DNA from: Ilumatobacter coccineus YM16-304
GTDB taxonomy: Bacteria > Actinomycetota > Acidimicrobiia > Acidimicrobiales > Ilumatobacteraceae
Length of the DNA: 64,000 nt
Direction of reading: 5' to 3'
Assembly: GCF_000348785.1 (NCBI RefSeq)
Contig: NC_020520.1
Location: forward strand, 3,782,001 to 3,846,000
The translations under genes were made by a program, and so were the position numbers. The notes under the pieces were generated by a model, which did not search any database, was not told the DNA's origin, and saw only the letters and a list, made by a program, of their open reading frames with translations. Below are positions 16,736 through 24,015 of the stretch, piece after piece (positions within the stretch are counted from its first letter, which is position 1; each line of letters opens with the position of its first letter).

Positions 16736-17185
16736 GTGCGCCAGACTCGCAGCGTGCGTCTTTCCGTCGAACCAACGACCGACCCGAACGACTACGAGTT
16801 CACGCATCAGATCCGGGTGCGCTTCGTCGAGACCGATGCGATGGGCATCGTGCACCACTCGAACTACCTCGCGTACTTCGAGGAATCGCGTGTCGCGTAC
16901 CTGGCTCACATCGGCCACCCGTTCACCCAGTGGCGTGACGACGGGTTGGAGTCGCCGGTGCTCGAGTCGTTCGTGACGTATCGCCAGCCGTGCCGGTTCG
17001 ACGACGTGATGACCGTCCACCTCCACCTGGCTGCAGCGACGCGAGCGACGTTCCAGATGAACTACCTGATCACCGTCGACGGTGAGGTGCGGACGAGTGG
17101 GGCCACCGTGCACGGCTGCACCACCACCGCCGGGCGACCGACGCGGCTGCCCGCCTGGCTCGTCGAACTCGCACCGTCCGCCTGA
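16736..17185 (+). CDS. Hotdog-fold acyl-CoA thioesterase (4-hydroxybenzoyl-CoA thioesterase/YbgC type)
   Basis: The 149-aa hotdog protein has the YbgC/4HBT active-site segment VRFVETDAMGIVHHSNYLAYFEESR (quoted in parts: FVETDAMGIVHHSNYLAYFE). The Asp in ETDAMG is the catalytic residue, and the helix HHSNYLAYFE is diagnostic. The second half, ESFVTYRQPCRFDDVMTVH, is the usual dimer-forming strand. Members hydrolyse short or aromatic acyl-CoAs or acyl-ACPs. The substrate is unknown; neighbours in the region handle acyl-CoA and thiolase chemistry. The GTG at 16736 or the in-frame GTG at 16754 could be the start. The C-terminus is slightly extended compared with YbgC. Confidence 0.86.
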   Translation: MRQTRSVRLSVEPTTDPNDYEFTHQIRVRFVETDAMGIVHHSNYLAYFEESRVAYLAHIGHPFTQWRDDGLESPVLESFVTYRQPCRFDDVMTVHLHLAAATRATFQMNYLITVDGEVRTSGATVHGCTTTAGRPTRLPAWLVELAPSA

Positions 17186-17219
17186 AGCCCGGCTCCAACA
17201 GATCGTCGCGAACGGGGCC

Positions 17220-17250
17220 TTGACTCTCCCCCAGGGGGAGGGTGAAAGCT
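17220..17250 (+). promoter_or_regulatory. MerR-type promoter with operator between -35 and -10
   Basis: A -35 TTGACT (17220-17225) is followed directly by the perfect palindrome CTCCCCCAGGGGGAG (17226-17240) and, after an elongated spacer of about 19 bp, by a weak -10 (AAAGCT, 17245-17250). This layout is the hallmark of promoters activated by MerR-family regulators. The GTG at 17258 is about 7 nt beyond the -10, so the mRNA may be leaderless. The adjacent MerR gene is the likely regulator and target. Confidence 0.72.
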
Positions 17251-17257
17251 GGGTCAC

Positions 17258-18148
17258 GTGCCCGCCGCAACACCGAACTCCGACCGACATCTCGACGACA
17301 CCGATCCGCTCATGTCGATCGGCATGTTCTCGCGAGCGTCGCTCGTGTCGGTCAAAGCGCTGCGCTCGTACCACGAGCAAGGTCTGCTGGTGCCCGACTC
17401 GGTCGACCCGTCGTCGGGATACCGGTCGTACCGGGTCTCACAACTGGCCGACGCCGTCATCATCAAGCGGCTGCGCGATCTCGACGTGCCGCTGCGTGAC
17501 ATCGCCGAGATCGTCGGGGCCCGCGATCCCGACGTGACGAAGAAGGTGATCGCCGAACACGAAGCCGACATGCGCCGCCGCCTCGACGAGGTGACGCGCA
17601 TCGTCGACGAACTCCAGGAAGCGATCGATCGACCGTCGCTCCACACACCGGTCCACGTGCGCGACGAGGCGGCGACCCATGCGCTCGCGTTCTCGGGGTT
17701 CGTCGACGAGAGCGACTACGCGACGTTCCTCGACGGTGCCTACGCCGCTCTGTTCGCCGCCGTCGACATGAGTGGGGCGATCCCGACCGGGTCGGGTTCG
17801 GCGCGCTATCCGGCAGCGGTCGACACCGACCAGGAGCCGGTCGAGGCCTACGTCCCGATCGCGGCGCCGATACCGATCCCGAGCGGCGTGCACGACACCG
17901 GCGTCGTCCTGACACTGATCCCGGCGGCGACGTGCGCCGTCGCAACGCACATCGGCGGCTACGACACGATCGGCGACACCTACCGTCTCCTCGGCGCGTG
18001 GGTGGCGCGCCACGCGACGTCGGCCGACCTCCCGGTCCGCGAGCACTACGTGGTGAGCACCGACCCGGACACGCACGAACTGCTCCCGCCCGAACAGCTC
18101 CGCACCGAGATCTGCTGGCCCATCGTTCCGGGTTCGGCATCCGCCTGA
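17258..18148 (+). CDS. MerR-family transcriptional regulator with GyrI-like ligand-binding domain
   Basis: The 296-aa protein has a MerR winged-helix DNA-binding domain at about residues 20-90: IGMFSRASLVSVKALRSYHE, then GLLVP, then GYRSYRVSQLADAVIIKRLR. A long dimerisation helix follows, with EHEADMRRRLDEVTRIVDEL. Residues 125-296 form a GyrI/BmrR-like effector domain, shown by the YVPIAAP, TCAVATHIGGYDTIGDTYRLLGAW and REHYVVSTDPDTHELLPPEQ segments. BmrR-type proteins sense hydrophobic cations or drugs and switch on a promoter with a 19-bp spacer. Exactly such an operator lies just upstream. The VOC gene 54 bp downstream and the MFS gene after it may be its regulon. GTG 17258 is accepted; Met at 17312 is an alternative. 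Confidence 0.92.
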   Translation: MPAATPNSDRHLDDTDPLMSIGMFSRASLVSVKALRSYHEQGLLVPDSVDPSSGYRSYRVSQLADAVIIKRLRDLDVPLRDIAEIVGARDPDVTKKVIAEHEADMRRRLDEVTRIVDELQEAIDRPSLHTPVHVRDEAATHALAFSGFVDESDYATFLDGAYAALFAAVDMSGAIPTGSGSARYPAAVDTDQEPVEAYVPIAAPIPIPSGVHDTGVVLTLIPAATCAVATHIGGYDTIGDTYRLLGAWVARHATSADLPVREHYVVSTDPDTHELLPPEQLRTEICWPIVPGSASA

Positions 18149-18202
18149 CCCATCGTTCCCAACCCGCTCGACTCGAGCACCACACGAGAAAGCACCATCA
18201 CC

Positions 18203-18568
18203 ATGAGCCTCGGCATCGCCGCCATCACCTTCGACTGCGAGAACGCACAGACCCTCGCCGCCTTCTGGGCCGAAGCACTCGGACGCCCGGTCGATCCCGA
18301 CGACGGAGGCACCGGCATCTTCTTCGCCTCGATCGGGCGGACGAACCCGACGCCCGGAGCACCGGCCTTCATGTTCATCAAGGTGCCCGAAGGCAAGACG
18401 GTGAAGAATCGCACGCACCTCGATCTCGATGCCGAGGACCGCGCCGCGGAAGTCGAACGGCTCGTCGGGCTCGGCGCGAGCGTCGTGCACGACAAGGACG
18501 AGTGGGGCGTCCGGTGGACCACGCTGACCGACCCCGAAGGCAACGAGTTCTGCGTGGCGACTCACTGA
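18203..18568 (+). CDS. VOC-superfamily (glyoxalase/bleomycin-resistance-like) protein
   Basis: The 121-aa single-module protein has paired beta-alpha-beta-beta-beta units: AAITFDCENAQTLAAFWAEA at the start and HLDLDAEDRAAEVERLVGLG in the second unit, ending with the typical DPEGNEFCVATH. VOC proteins include glyoxalases, dioxygenases and drug-binding resistance proteins; the metal ligands are only partly evident. It lies 54 bp after the MerR gene on the same strand, which favours joint expression and a role in drug or toxic-metabolite handling. That link is inference. A GAGAAAG stretch 9-15 nt before the ATG may serve as ribosome binding site. Confidence 0.88.
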   Translation: MSLGIAAITFDCENAQTLAAFWAEALGRPVDPDDGGTGIFFASIGRTNPTPGAPAFMFIKVPEGKTVKNRTHLDLDAEDRAAEVERLVGLGASVVHDKDEWGVRWTTLTDPEGNEFCVATH

Positions 18569-18642
18569 ACATCGACGCGCGCCGTCGCTCCACCGGTGTC
18601 GGCCCGACGACGCTGCCGCAGTGATCAGCGTGGCAGAGTGAG

Positions 18643-19884
18643 GTGGTGAGCGGCGACGTGCGACGACTCGCCGCCGGCTTGTTCGCGGTGGCGTGGGGAA
18701 CCAACGTCTCGACGCCCTTGATCCTCCGCTACCAGGACCGGCTCGACCTGTCGAACAGCGAAGCGGTCGCGATCTTCTGCGTGTACGTGGTCGGGATCCT
18801 GCTCGCGCTGTTGTTCGCCGGGAGGCTGTCCGACCGGTTCGGTCGTCGTCCGCTCGTGTTGCCGTCGACCGTGCTGTCAGCCGCCGGTTCGCTCGTGCTC
18901 ATCGGCGGACAGGACTCGTTCGCCACCCTCCTCGCCGGGCGGTTCCTGCTCGGAGCCGTGAGCGGCGCCATGTTGTCGGTCGGCACGGCGTGGCTCAACG
19001 AGGTCGCCGCCACATCGTTCGCGTCGATGGGCGGCACCGATGGCGAGACGGCGGCTGCGATGCGCGACCGGCGCTTGCGGTTGGCGACGATGACGACCGT
19101 CGTGATCTATGTCGGCTTCGGGTTCGGGCCGATCACCTCGGCGCTGTGGGATCGCTTCGTCGGCGGCGCGCTCGTCTGGCCGTACGTGATCCACGCTGCC
19201 GCCTGCGTGGCTGCGATCGCGTTGATGTGGCCGGTGCCAGAGACGAAGCCCGGTGATCCCGGCGTCGCGCTGCGACCTCGCCTGGGTATCCCGGTGCCGG
19301 CCCGCCCCGAGTTCTTCGGCGTGCTGGCCCCGGCCGCGATCTGGGTGTTCGGGTTTCCGTCGGTCAGCTTCGCCCTGTTCCCGGTGATCCTGCGTGATGC
19401 GATCGACGGATCCGAAGTACTGCTGGCGGGAGCCAACGGCACGCTGACGGCGGTGGTCGTGCTGCTCGCCCGGCCGATCGTCGAGCGGGTCGGCGACCCG
19501 CGCCGGGCGATCCCGGTCGCGTTGGTCATGGGAATCGTCGGGTACGGCATCGGCATCGTCTCGTTCACGACCGGTGCGTGGTGGCTCGTGCCAGGCGCGG
19601 CGATCCTGCTCGGTTCGGCGTCGGGCGTGTTGATGGGCAGCGGGTTGGCGATCACCGAGGAGATCGCTGACGAGTCGAACCGCGGCTCGCTGAGCGCGAC
19701 CTTCTATCTGGCGGCCTATTCGGGCATGTCGATGCCGCTCGTGATCACGGGGCTCGGCAACCTGACGTCGACGACGACCGCCTTGTGCACGGTGACCGGT
19801 GTGTGCGTGGTGGCGACGGCGGTGGTCACGGCCAACCTGCGGCTCGGGCGGCGACCCGGATCGGAAGCGGCCGTCACCGGCTGA
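18643..19884 (+). CDS. Major facilitator superfamily transporter
   Basis: The 413-aa integral membrane protein has about 12 hydrophobic helices. The loop between helices 2 and 3 carries the MFS motif A as GRLSDRFGRRPLVLPS (about residue 65-80), and helix 4/5 contains RFLLGAVSGAMLSVGTAWLNE. Proton-driven efflux of small molecules is the most likely activity, but the substrate cannot be deduced. The gene follows the VOC gene by 74 bp. With the upstream BmrR-like regulator this resembles a drug-response cluster. The start is one of two adjacent GTG codons (18643, 18646), preceded by a GAGTGAGG-like ribosome binding site. Confidence 0.88.
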   Translation: MVSGDVRRLAAGLFAVAWGTNVSTPLILRYQDRLDLSNSEAVAIFCVYVVGILLALLFAGRLSDRFGRRPLVLPSTVLSAAGSLVLIGGQDSFATLLAGRFLLGAVSGAMLSVGTAWLNEVAATSFASMGGTDGETAAAMRDRRLRLATMTTVVIYVGFGFGPITSALWDRFVGGALVWPYVIHAAACVAAIALMWPVPETKPGDPGVALRPRLGIPVPARPEFFGVLAPAAIWVFGFPSVSFALFPVILRDAIDGSEVLLAGANGTLTAVVVLLARPIVERVGDPRRAIPVALVMGIVGYGIGIVSFTTGAWWLVPGAAILLGSASGVLMGSGLAITEEIADESNRGSLSATFYLAAYSGMSMPLVITGLGNLTSTTTALCTVTGVCVVATAVVTANLRLGRRPGSEAAVTG

Positions 19885-19885
19885 C

Positions 19886-19891
19886 TAGCGT
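19886..19891 (+). promoter_or_regulatory. -10 element of a probable leaderless promoter (OB-fold gene)
   Basis: TAGCGT ends 7 nt before the ATG at 19899. It starts 2 bases past the end of the MFS coding region, so the OB-fold gene can be transcribed on its own. Confidence 0.5.
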
Positions 19892-19898
19892 GACATCC

Positions 19899-20306
19899 AT
19901 GTCCGATGCCGCGCTCGCCTCGAAGATCCCGCACGTCGACTACTTGGTGCTCGACGACGGTGACCCGTACCTCGTTGCCGAGGAGTGCACGTCGTGTGGC
20001 GCTCGCTTCTTCGGTCGGCGCAATGCGTGTGCCGCCTGTTTCGCGACGGAGTTCACGACGGTGCCGATCGCTCGGGAGGGCACGGTGACGGCGTTCACGA
20101 TCGTGGCGTTCGCGGCGCCCGGTGTGCCGGTGCCGTTCGTTGCGTCGGTCGTCGACTGCGACGGCACGAGCGTCAAGGGCAACATCATCAACGTCGATCC
20201 CGACCCGGCGAACATCCAGACCGGCATGAAGGTTCGCCTCGCCACCTACTCGCTCGGCACCGACGACAACGGCGTCGAAGCCATCGGCTACGGCTTCGAG
20301 CCATGA
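19899..20306 (+). CDS. Zn-ribbon/OB-fold (DUF35-type) acyl-CoA-associated protein
   Basis: The 135-aa protein has an N-terminal rubredoxin-like zinc ribbon, CTSCGARFFGRRNACAAC (about residue 28-45), followed by an OB-fold domain (EGTVTAFTIVAF and FVASVVDCDGTSVKGNIINV). DUF35 proteins act as non-catalytic partners of thiolases and acetyl-CoA acetyltransferase-like enzymes, including steroid side-chain aldolases such as Ltp2, and may channel acyl-CoA. The next gene on the same strand is a thiolase, so the two probably form a complex. The 340-bp gap between them holds the 122-bp tandem structured repeat. The start ATG is supported by the conserved N-terminus and an adjacent -10. Confidence 0.9.
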   Translation: MSDAALASKIPHVDYLVLDDGDPYLVAEECTSCGARFFGRRNACAACFATEFTTVPIAREGTVTAFTIVAFAAPGVPVPFVASVVDCDGTSVKGNIINVDPDPANIQTGMKVRLATYSLGTDDNGVEAIGYGFEP

Positions 20307-20410
20307 CACTTCGTGCGGTCGGCATCTCGCTTCGCTCGGCCTCCCTGCGTTCCCTGCGGCGCGTTCTTCTCCCGACAACTCACACCTGACGACACCAGCA
20401 TCTCAGACCC

Positions 20411-20646
20411 GAAAGGAACTCACACTCACATCGACTCGCGGCCGCCGCCGGGAGCGCCAGCGACCAAGGCTGGCGTCTCGCCGATCAGACGCTGACCGCA
20501 CCGACTCGAGGTGAGGCGAGACCAAACACCACGAAAGGAACTCACACTCACATCGACTCGCGGCCGCCGCCGGGAGCGCCAGCGACCAAGGCTGGCGTCT
20601 CGCCGATCAGACGGTTCCACCACGCGACCGAGGTGAGGCGAGACAA
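20411..20646 (+). repeat. Tandem 122-bp structured leader upstream of the thiolase gene
   Basis: Two copies start at GAAAGGAACTCACACTCACA (20411 and 20533), a period of 122 bp. Each contains GGGAGCGCCAGCGACCAAG, a CGCCAGC/GCTGGCG stem with a 7-nt loop (20577-20597 in copy 2), and GTCTCGCC, which can pair with a downstream GGCGAGAC (20597-20604 with 20637-20644). The second GGCGAGAC overlaps the thiolase ribosome binding site GAGGTGAGG (20630-20638). The first copy ends in the same GAGGTGAGGCGAGAC but without a start codon. The remaining sequence, 20307-20410, has no recognisable feature. Confidence 0.8.
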
Positions 20647-21876
20647 ATGATCATGGACATCTTCATTCTCGGTATCAACATGACGAAGTTCGGCAAGCAC
20701 TTCGACAAGGACGTCGTCGATCTCGGCGCGGAGGCGATGATGGCTGCGCTCGCCGATGGTGGCGTGTCGATGGCCGACATCGGCATCCTCGCAGCGGGCA
20801 ACCTGATGGGTTCGGGTGGCATCGGCCAGGAGCTGCAGAAGCAGGTCGGGCAGACCGGCATCCCGGTGTACAACGTGTCGAACGCGTGTGCCACGGGGGC
20901 GACGGCGTTGCGGACGGCGATCATGGCGATCAAGGCCGGCGAGTGCGACATGGGCTTGGCGGTCGGCGTGGAGAAGCTGGCGGGTGCCGGCCTCCTCGGT
21001 GGCGGTGGCAACGCATCGGCGTCCGAGAAGCACGAGTGGGAACCGAAGGGCCGGGTGGGCGCGGTGACCGGCGTCGACGGTCGTATCGGGAGCGCGACGA
21101 TGCCGGCGCTGTTCGCGCAGATCGGCACGGAGTACGACCACAAGTACGGCGGCGAGGGGTCGCGTGCCGACTTCGAGTTGTTCGCTCGCATCAGCGAGAA
21201 GAACCATTCGCATTCGACGTTGAACCCGTTGGCGGCCTACACGAAGGCGATGTCGCTGGAGCAGATCATGGGCGACATGATGATCGCCTACCCGAACACG
21301 CGGCCGATGTGTTCGGCCAACTGTGACGGTGCCGCCGCTGCGGTGGTGGTGAGCGGCGAGAAGCTGCGCACGCTGTCGCTCGAACAGCAGCGTCGGGCGA
21401 TCAAGGTGTCGGCGTCGATCCTCACGTCCGATCCGTACGAGGAGGCGTGCCAGGTGCTTCCGAACGTCAACACGCTGACCCGCAACGCCGCGAAGCAGGC
21501 GTACGAACTGTCGGGCGTGGGCCCGGCCGACATGGATCTCGTGGAGTTGCACGACTGCTTCGCCACCGCCGAGCTCGTCCACTACGACAACCTGATGTTG
21601 TGCGAGGAGGGCGGAGCGGTCGACTTCTTCAACTCGGGTGCGACCTGGCGTGACGGTTCGACGCCGGTCAACGTGTCGGGCGGGTTGCAGTCGAAGGGTC
21701 ACCCGATCTCGGCGACCGGTATCGCCAACATCTGGGAGGTGTGCCATCACCTGCGTGGTGAGGCCGGTCCTCGTCAGATCGAGGGCGCCAAGGTCGGCAT
21801 GGCGCACGTGATCGGACTCGGCTCGGCCTGCGGCATCCACGTCCTCGAGAAGTCGGGCCTCGGCTCGGCCGCCTGA
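20647..21876 (+). CDS. Thiolase-family acyl-CoA acyltransferase
   Basis: The 409-aa thiolase-fold enzyme has the acyl-accepting Cys81 in NVSNACATGATALRTA, a GLQSKGHPISATG segment with the catalytic His, and a C-terminal LGSACGIHVLEK with the second Cys. It belongs near the lipid-transfer/SCP-x-type thiolases rather than the classic FadA group. It may cleave or form beta-ketoacyl-CoA, or act in a retro-aldol reaction with its OB-fold partner encoded upstream; both are inference. The start ATG at 20647 follows GAGGTGAGG by 8 nt; an ATG at 20653 is also possible. Overlapping palindromes follow the stop. Confidence 0.9.
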   Translation: MIMDIFILGINMTKFGKHFDKDVVDLGAEAMMAALADGGVSMADIGILAAGNLMGSGGIGQELQKQVGQTGIPVYNVSNACATGATALRTAIMAIKAGECDMGLAVGVEKLAGAGLLGGGGNASASEKHEWEPKGRVGAVTGVDGRIGSATMPALFAQIGTEYDHKYGGEGSRADFELFARISEKNHSHSTLNPLAAYTKAMSLEQIMGDMMIAYPNTRPMCSANCDGAAAAVVVSGEKLRTLSLEQQRRAIKVSASILTSDPYEEACQVLPNVNTLTRNAAKQAYELSGVGPADMDLVELHDCFATAELVHYDNLMLCEEGGAVDFFNSGATWRDGSTPVNVSGGLQSKGHPISATGIANIWEVCHHLRGEAGPRQIEGAKVGMAHVIGLGSACGIHVLEKSGLGSAA

Positions 21877-21880
21877 CCCG

Positions 21881-21917
21881 ACCTGGTCATCTCCATCCCG
21901 GATGGAAATGACCAAGT
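21881..21917. repeat. Imperfect palindrome, CATCCCGGATGG family
   Basis: ACCTGGTCATCTCCATC (21881-21897) faces GATGGAAATGACCAAGT (21901-21917) around CCG, with two mismatches. It overlaps the next palindrome by four bases and is homologous to the one at 13061. Confidence 0.7.
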
Positions 21918-21952
21918 TGATTACATCGCTCCGGGAGCGATGTAATCAACTT
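21914..21952. terminator. Perfect 39-bp palindrome between convergent genes
   Basis: AAGTTGATTACATCGCTCC (21914-21932), one G, then its exact complement to 21952 form a 19-bp stem. It separates the thiolase gene from the convergent SDR gene, whose stop codon it touches. It is a likely bidirectional terminator, of the same family as 16195-16231. Confidence 0.75.
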
Positions 21953-22695
21953 CAGCTACGGAGCGTGAGGGCGCCGTCGACGACGAAGATCTCGCCGCTG
22001 GTGTACTTGTTGCGCAGCAGTGCGAGCACGGCTTCGGCGCAGTCGTCGGCGGTCGCCGAGCGTGGGATCGCCGCCATCTTGGCCACGGCGGCGTGCATCT
22101 CGTCCCAGTCGGCGGTCCACGGCGTCGCTACCAGGCCAGGAGCCACGGCGTTGACGCGGATCGGGCCATACGACTTCGCGAGCAACTGCGTCATCTGGTT
22201 GAGCGCTGCTTTCGACATCGAGTAGGCCATCGATGATCCGACGGGGCGGACACCGGCGATCGAGGTGATGTTCACGATGGCCGGATCGTCGGACTCGAAC
22301 AGGTGCGGGATCGCACGCTTCGTGAGCCACCACGTACCGAACACGTTGACGTCGAAGGTCTTCTGGAAGATCTCGTCGGTCAGGTCGTCGAGCTTGTCGT
22401 GCGGAACCGAGGTGGTCCACCCGGCGTTGTTGATCAAGAAGTCGAGTTGGCCGTACTTCTCGATGGTCTGATCGATCAGCGCGTGGCCTTGTTCCTGGTC
22501 GGAGATGTCGGCCTGGATGTAGGTCGATTCACCGGGGAGTTGGTCGGAGATCAACTGCCCGGCTTCGACCGACGTCGCCGAGTTCACCACGACGGTTGCG
22601 CCGAGGGCGGAGAGCCGACGGGCGGTCTCTTCGCCGATGCCACTCGATGATCCCGTGACGATCGCTACCCGGTTCGCGAACTCTGTTTCACTCAT
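21952..22695 (-). CDS. Short-chain dehydrogenase/reductase
   Basis: The 247-aa classical SDR has the nucleotide-binding motif VTGSSSGIGEETA near residue 12, the structural NNAGW near 89, the catalytic Ser region NITSIAGVRPVGSS, and the active-site Tyr-Lys in AYSMSKAALNQM near 154. NAD(P)-dependent oxidation or reduction of an alcohol or ketone is expected. FabG-like ketoacyl reductases share these motifs, and the neighbouring thiolase makes an acyl-CoA-linked substrate plausible. The ATG at 22695 is 7 nt after a TACGTT -10, so the message is likely leaderless. It is divergent from the VOC-like gene at 22724. Confidence 0.92.
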   Translation of the reverse strand: MSETEFANRVAIVTGSSSGIGEETARRLSALGATVVVNSATSVEAGQLISDQLPGESTYIQADISDQEQGHALIDQTIEKYGQLDFLINNAGWTTSVPHDKLDDLTDEIFQKTFDVNVFGTWWLTKRAIPHLFESDDPAIVNITSIAGVRPVGSSMAYSMSKAALNQMTQLLAKSYGPIRVNAVAPGLVATPWTADWDEMHAAVAKMAAIPRSATADDCAEAVLALLRNKYTSGEIFVVDGALTLRS

Positions 22696-22702
22696 GCAGG
22701 AG

Positions 22703-22708
22703 AACGTA
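22703..22708 (-). promoter_or_regulatory. -10 element of a probable leaderless promoter (SDR)
   Basis: On the minus strand TACGTT ends 7 nt before the ATG at 22695. It lies in the 28-bp gap between two divergent genes. Confidence 0.5.
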
Positions 22709-22723
22709 GTGAGATGATGGGGC

Positions 22724-23347
22724 ATGGCTGTCATCGATCACCTCGTGTACGCGGTATCAGATCTCGATGCCAGCATCGACTGGTTCGAGTTGACGACCGG
22801 TGTCCGACCGGCGATCGGGGGCTCGCACCCGAACCGCGGGACGCGCAATGCCCTCGCCTCGTTCGGTGACTCCTACCTCGAGATCATCGGTCCCGACCCA
22901 CGACAGCCCGAACCCGAGTCCGGGAGACCGTTCGGCGTGGTTCTCGACATGGAGCCGAGGCTCGTCACGTTCGCTGTCCGCCCCGGGCGTGGCGAGACGA
23001 TCGAGTCGCTCGCGGCTGCGGCGGCCTACTCGGGCTCCGACCCCGGCGACATCGTCAGCATGAACCGCACTCCCCCAGGCGGCGACACGTTGCGGTGGCG
23101 TCTCACGCTTCCGCCGCTGACGCACGATGGCGTGATCCCGTTTCTGATCGACTGGGGCGACACCACCCATCCGGCCGACACGGCACCGTCCGGGCTGCGA
23201 CTCGAGCGTCTGGACGGCGCCACCGCCGACATCGCCACCGTCAGATCGGTGCTCACCGCGCTCGCTCTCGACCTTCCGGTCACCGAGGGCGACTCGGGTC
23301 TCACCGCCACGATCGCCACCCCGCAGGGCGATCTCGTTCTCACCTGA
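22724..23347 (+). CDS. Glyoxalase-like (VOC) domain protein
   Basis: The 207-aa protein opens with IDHLVYAVSDLDASIDWFE, the first strand-helix unit of the VOC fold, followed by GTRNALASFGDSYLEIIGPD with the Glu often used as metal ligand. The middle and C-terminal parts (PPLTHDGVIPFLIDWGD) match the glyoxalase-like domain family found in many actinobacteria. Its chemistry is not established. It is divergent from the SDR gene and 54 bp before the sigma factor gene. No export signal is present. Confidence 0.85.
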   Translation: MAVIDHLVYAVSDLDASIDWFELTTGVRPAIGGSHPNRGTRNALASFGDSYLEIIGPDPRQPEPESGRPFGVVLDMEPRLVTFAVRPGRGETIESLAAAAAYSGSDPGDIVSMNRTPPGGDTLRWRLTLPPLTHDGVIPFLIDWGDTTHPADTAPSGLRLERLDGATADIATVRSVLTALALDLPVTEGDSGLTATIATPQGDLVLT

Positions 23348-23401
23348 TCTCTCGGTGCGCGCGTCCGTGCACCTGTCCAGATCCAACGAGCTGAGCCGAC
23401 C

Positions 23402-24004
23402 GTGACGCGGCCGATCGAAGAATCCCGTCCGTACGGGCAACCTTTCGAGCATCTCGTACGTCCTCCAAGCGTGCAGGCCCCCGAGGACTACGTCGCTCGC
23501 TTCGACGAGATGTTCGGTGTGGCCTACCGCGCCGCCTATGCCGTGCTCGGCGAGCGCGGCGACGCCGAGGACTGTGCTCAAGACACGTTGGCGAAGGCGC
23601 TGGTCCGGTGGCACCGCGTGGGGCATCACCCGATCCCGTGGACGGCGCGGGTCGCCACCAACGCGGCGATCGATCGGTGGCGTAGACGCAGCCGGACGCT
23701 GAGGGGAAGTTGGCCCGACGACGAGATCATCCGATTCGGCGATCCTTCGCTGACCGACCCGACGCATCCGCTCGCCATCGTCCGGCAGCGCAACGATCTG
23801 GTCCGTGCGTTGCGCGCACTCCCCCGCCGTCAGCGCGAGGCGGTGGTACTGAGACATCTGCTCGATCTCTCCGAAGCCGACACGGCGACCGCGTTGAAGT
23901 GCTCGCCCGGCACGGTCAAGAGCGCGACATCTCGAGGGCTGGCGAAGCTGCGTGAACTCCTCGACGATCCAACCGCCTTCGATCTGAACCCGACCACGAG
24001 TTGA
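23402..24004 (+). CDS. ECF-type RNA polymerase sigma factor
   Basis: The 200-aa group-4 sigma factor has a sigma-2 region (YRAAYAVLGERGDAEDCAQD, then KALVRWHRV and AARVATNAAIDRWRRR-like helices; here WTARVATNAAIDRWRRR). Its sigma-4 region is LRALPRRQREAVVLRHLLDL and SEADTATALKCSPGTVKSAT, with the DNA-recognition helix at the end. The length and KCSPGTVKS motif fit the SigE/SigM-type actinobacterial ECF group. It should direct polymerase to a specific promoter set once released from its anti-sigma. The next gene, 11 bp downstream, encodes a single-pass membrane protein and is the likely partner. The start is a GTG at 23402 without a clear ribosome binding site. Confidence 0.93.
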   Translation: MTRPIEESRPYGQPFEHLVRPPSVQAPEDYVARFDEMFGVAYRAAYAVLGERGDAEDCAQDTLAKALVRWHRVGHHPIPWTARVATNAAIDRWRRRSRTLRGSWPDDEIIRFGDPSLTDPTHPLAIVRQRNDLVRALRALPRRQREAVVLRHLLDLSEADTATALKCSPGTVKSATSRGLAKLRELLDDPTAFDLNPTTS

Positions 24005-24015
24005 GAGGAACGGAC

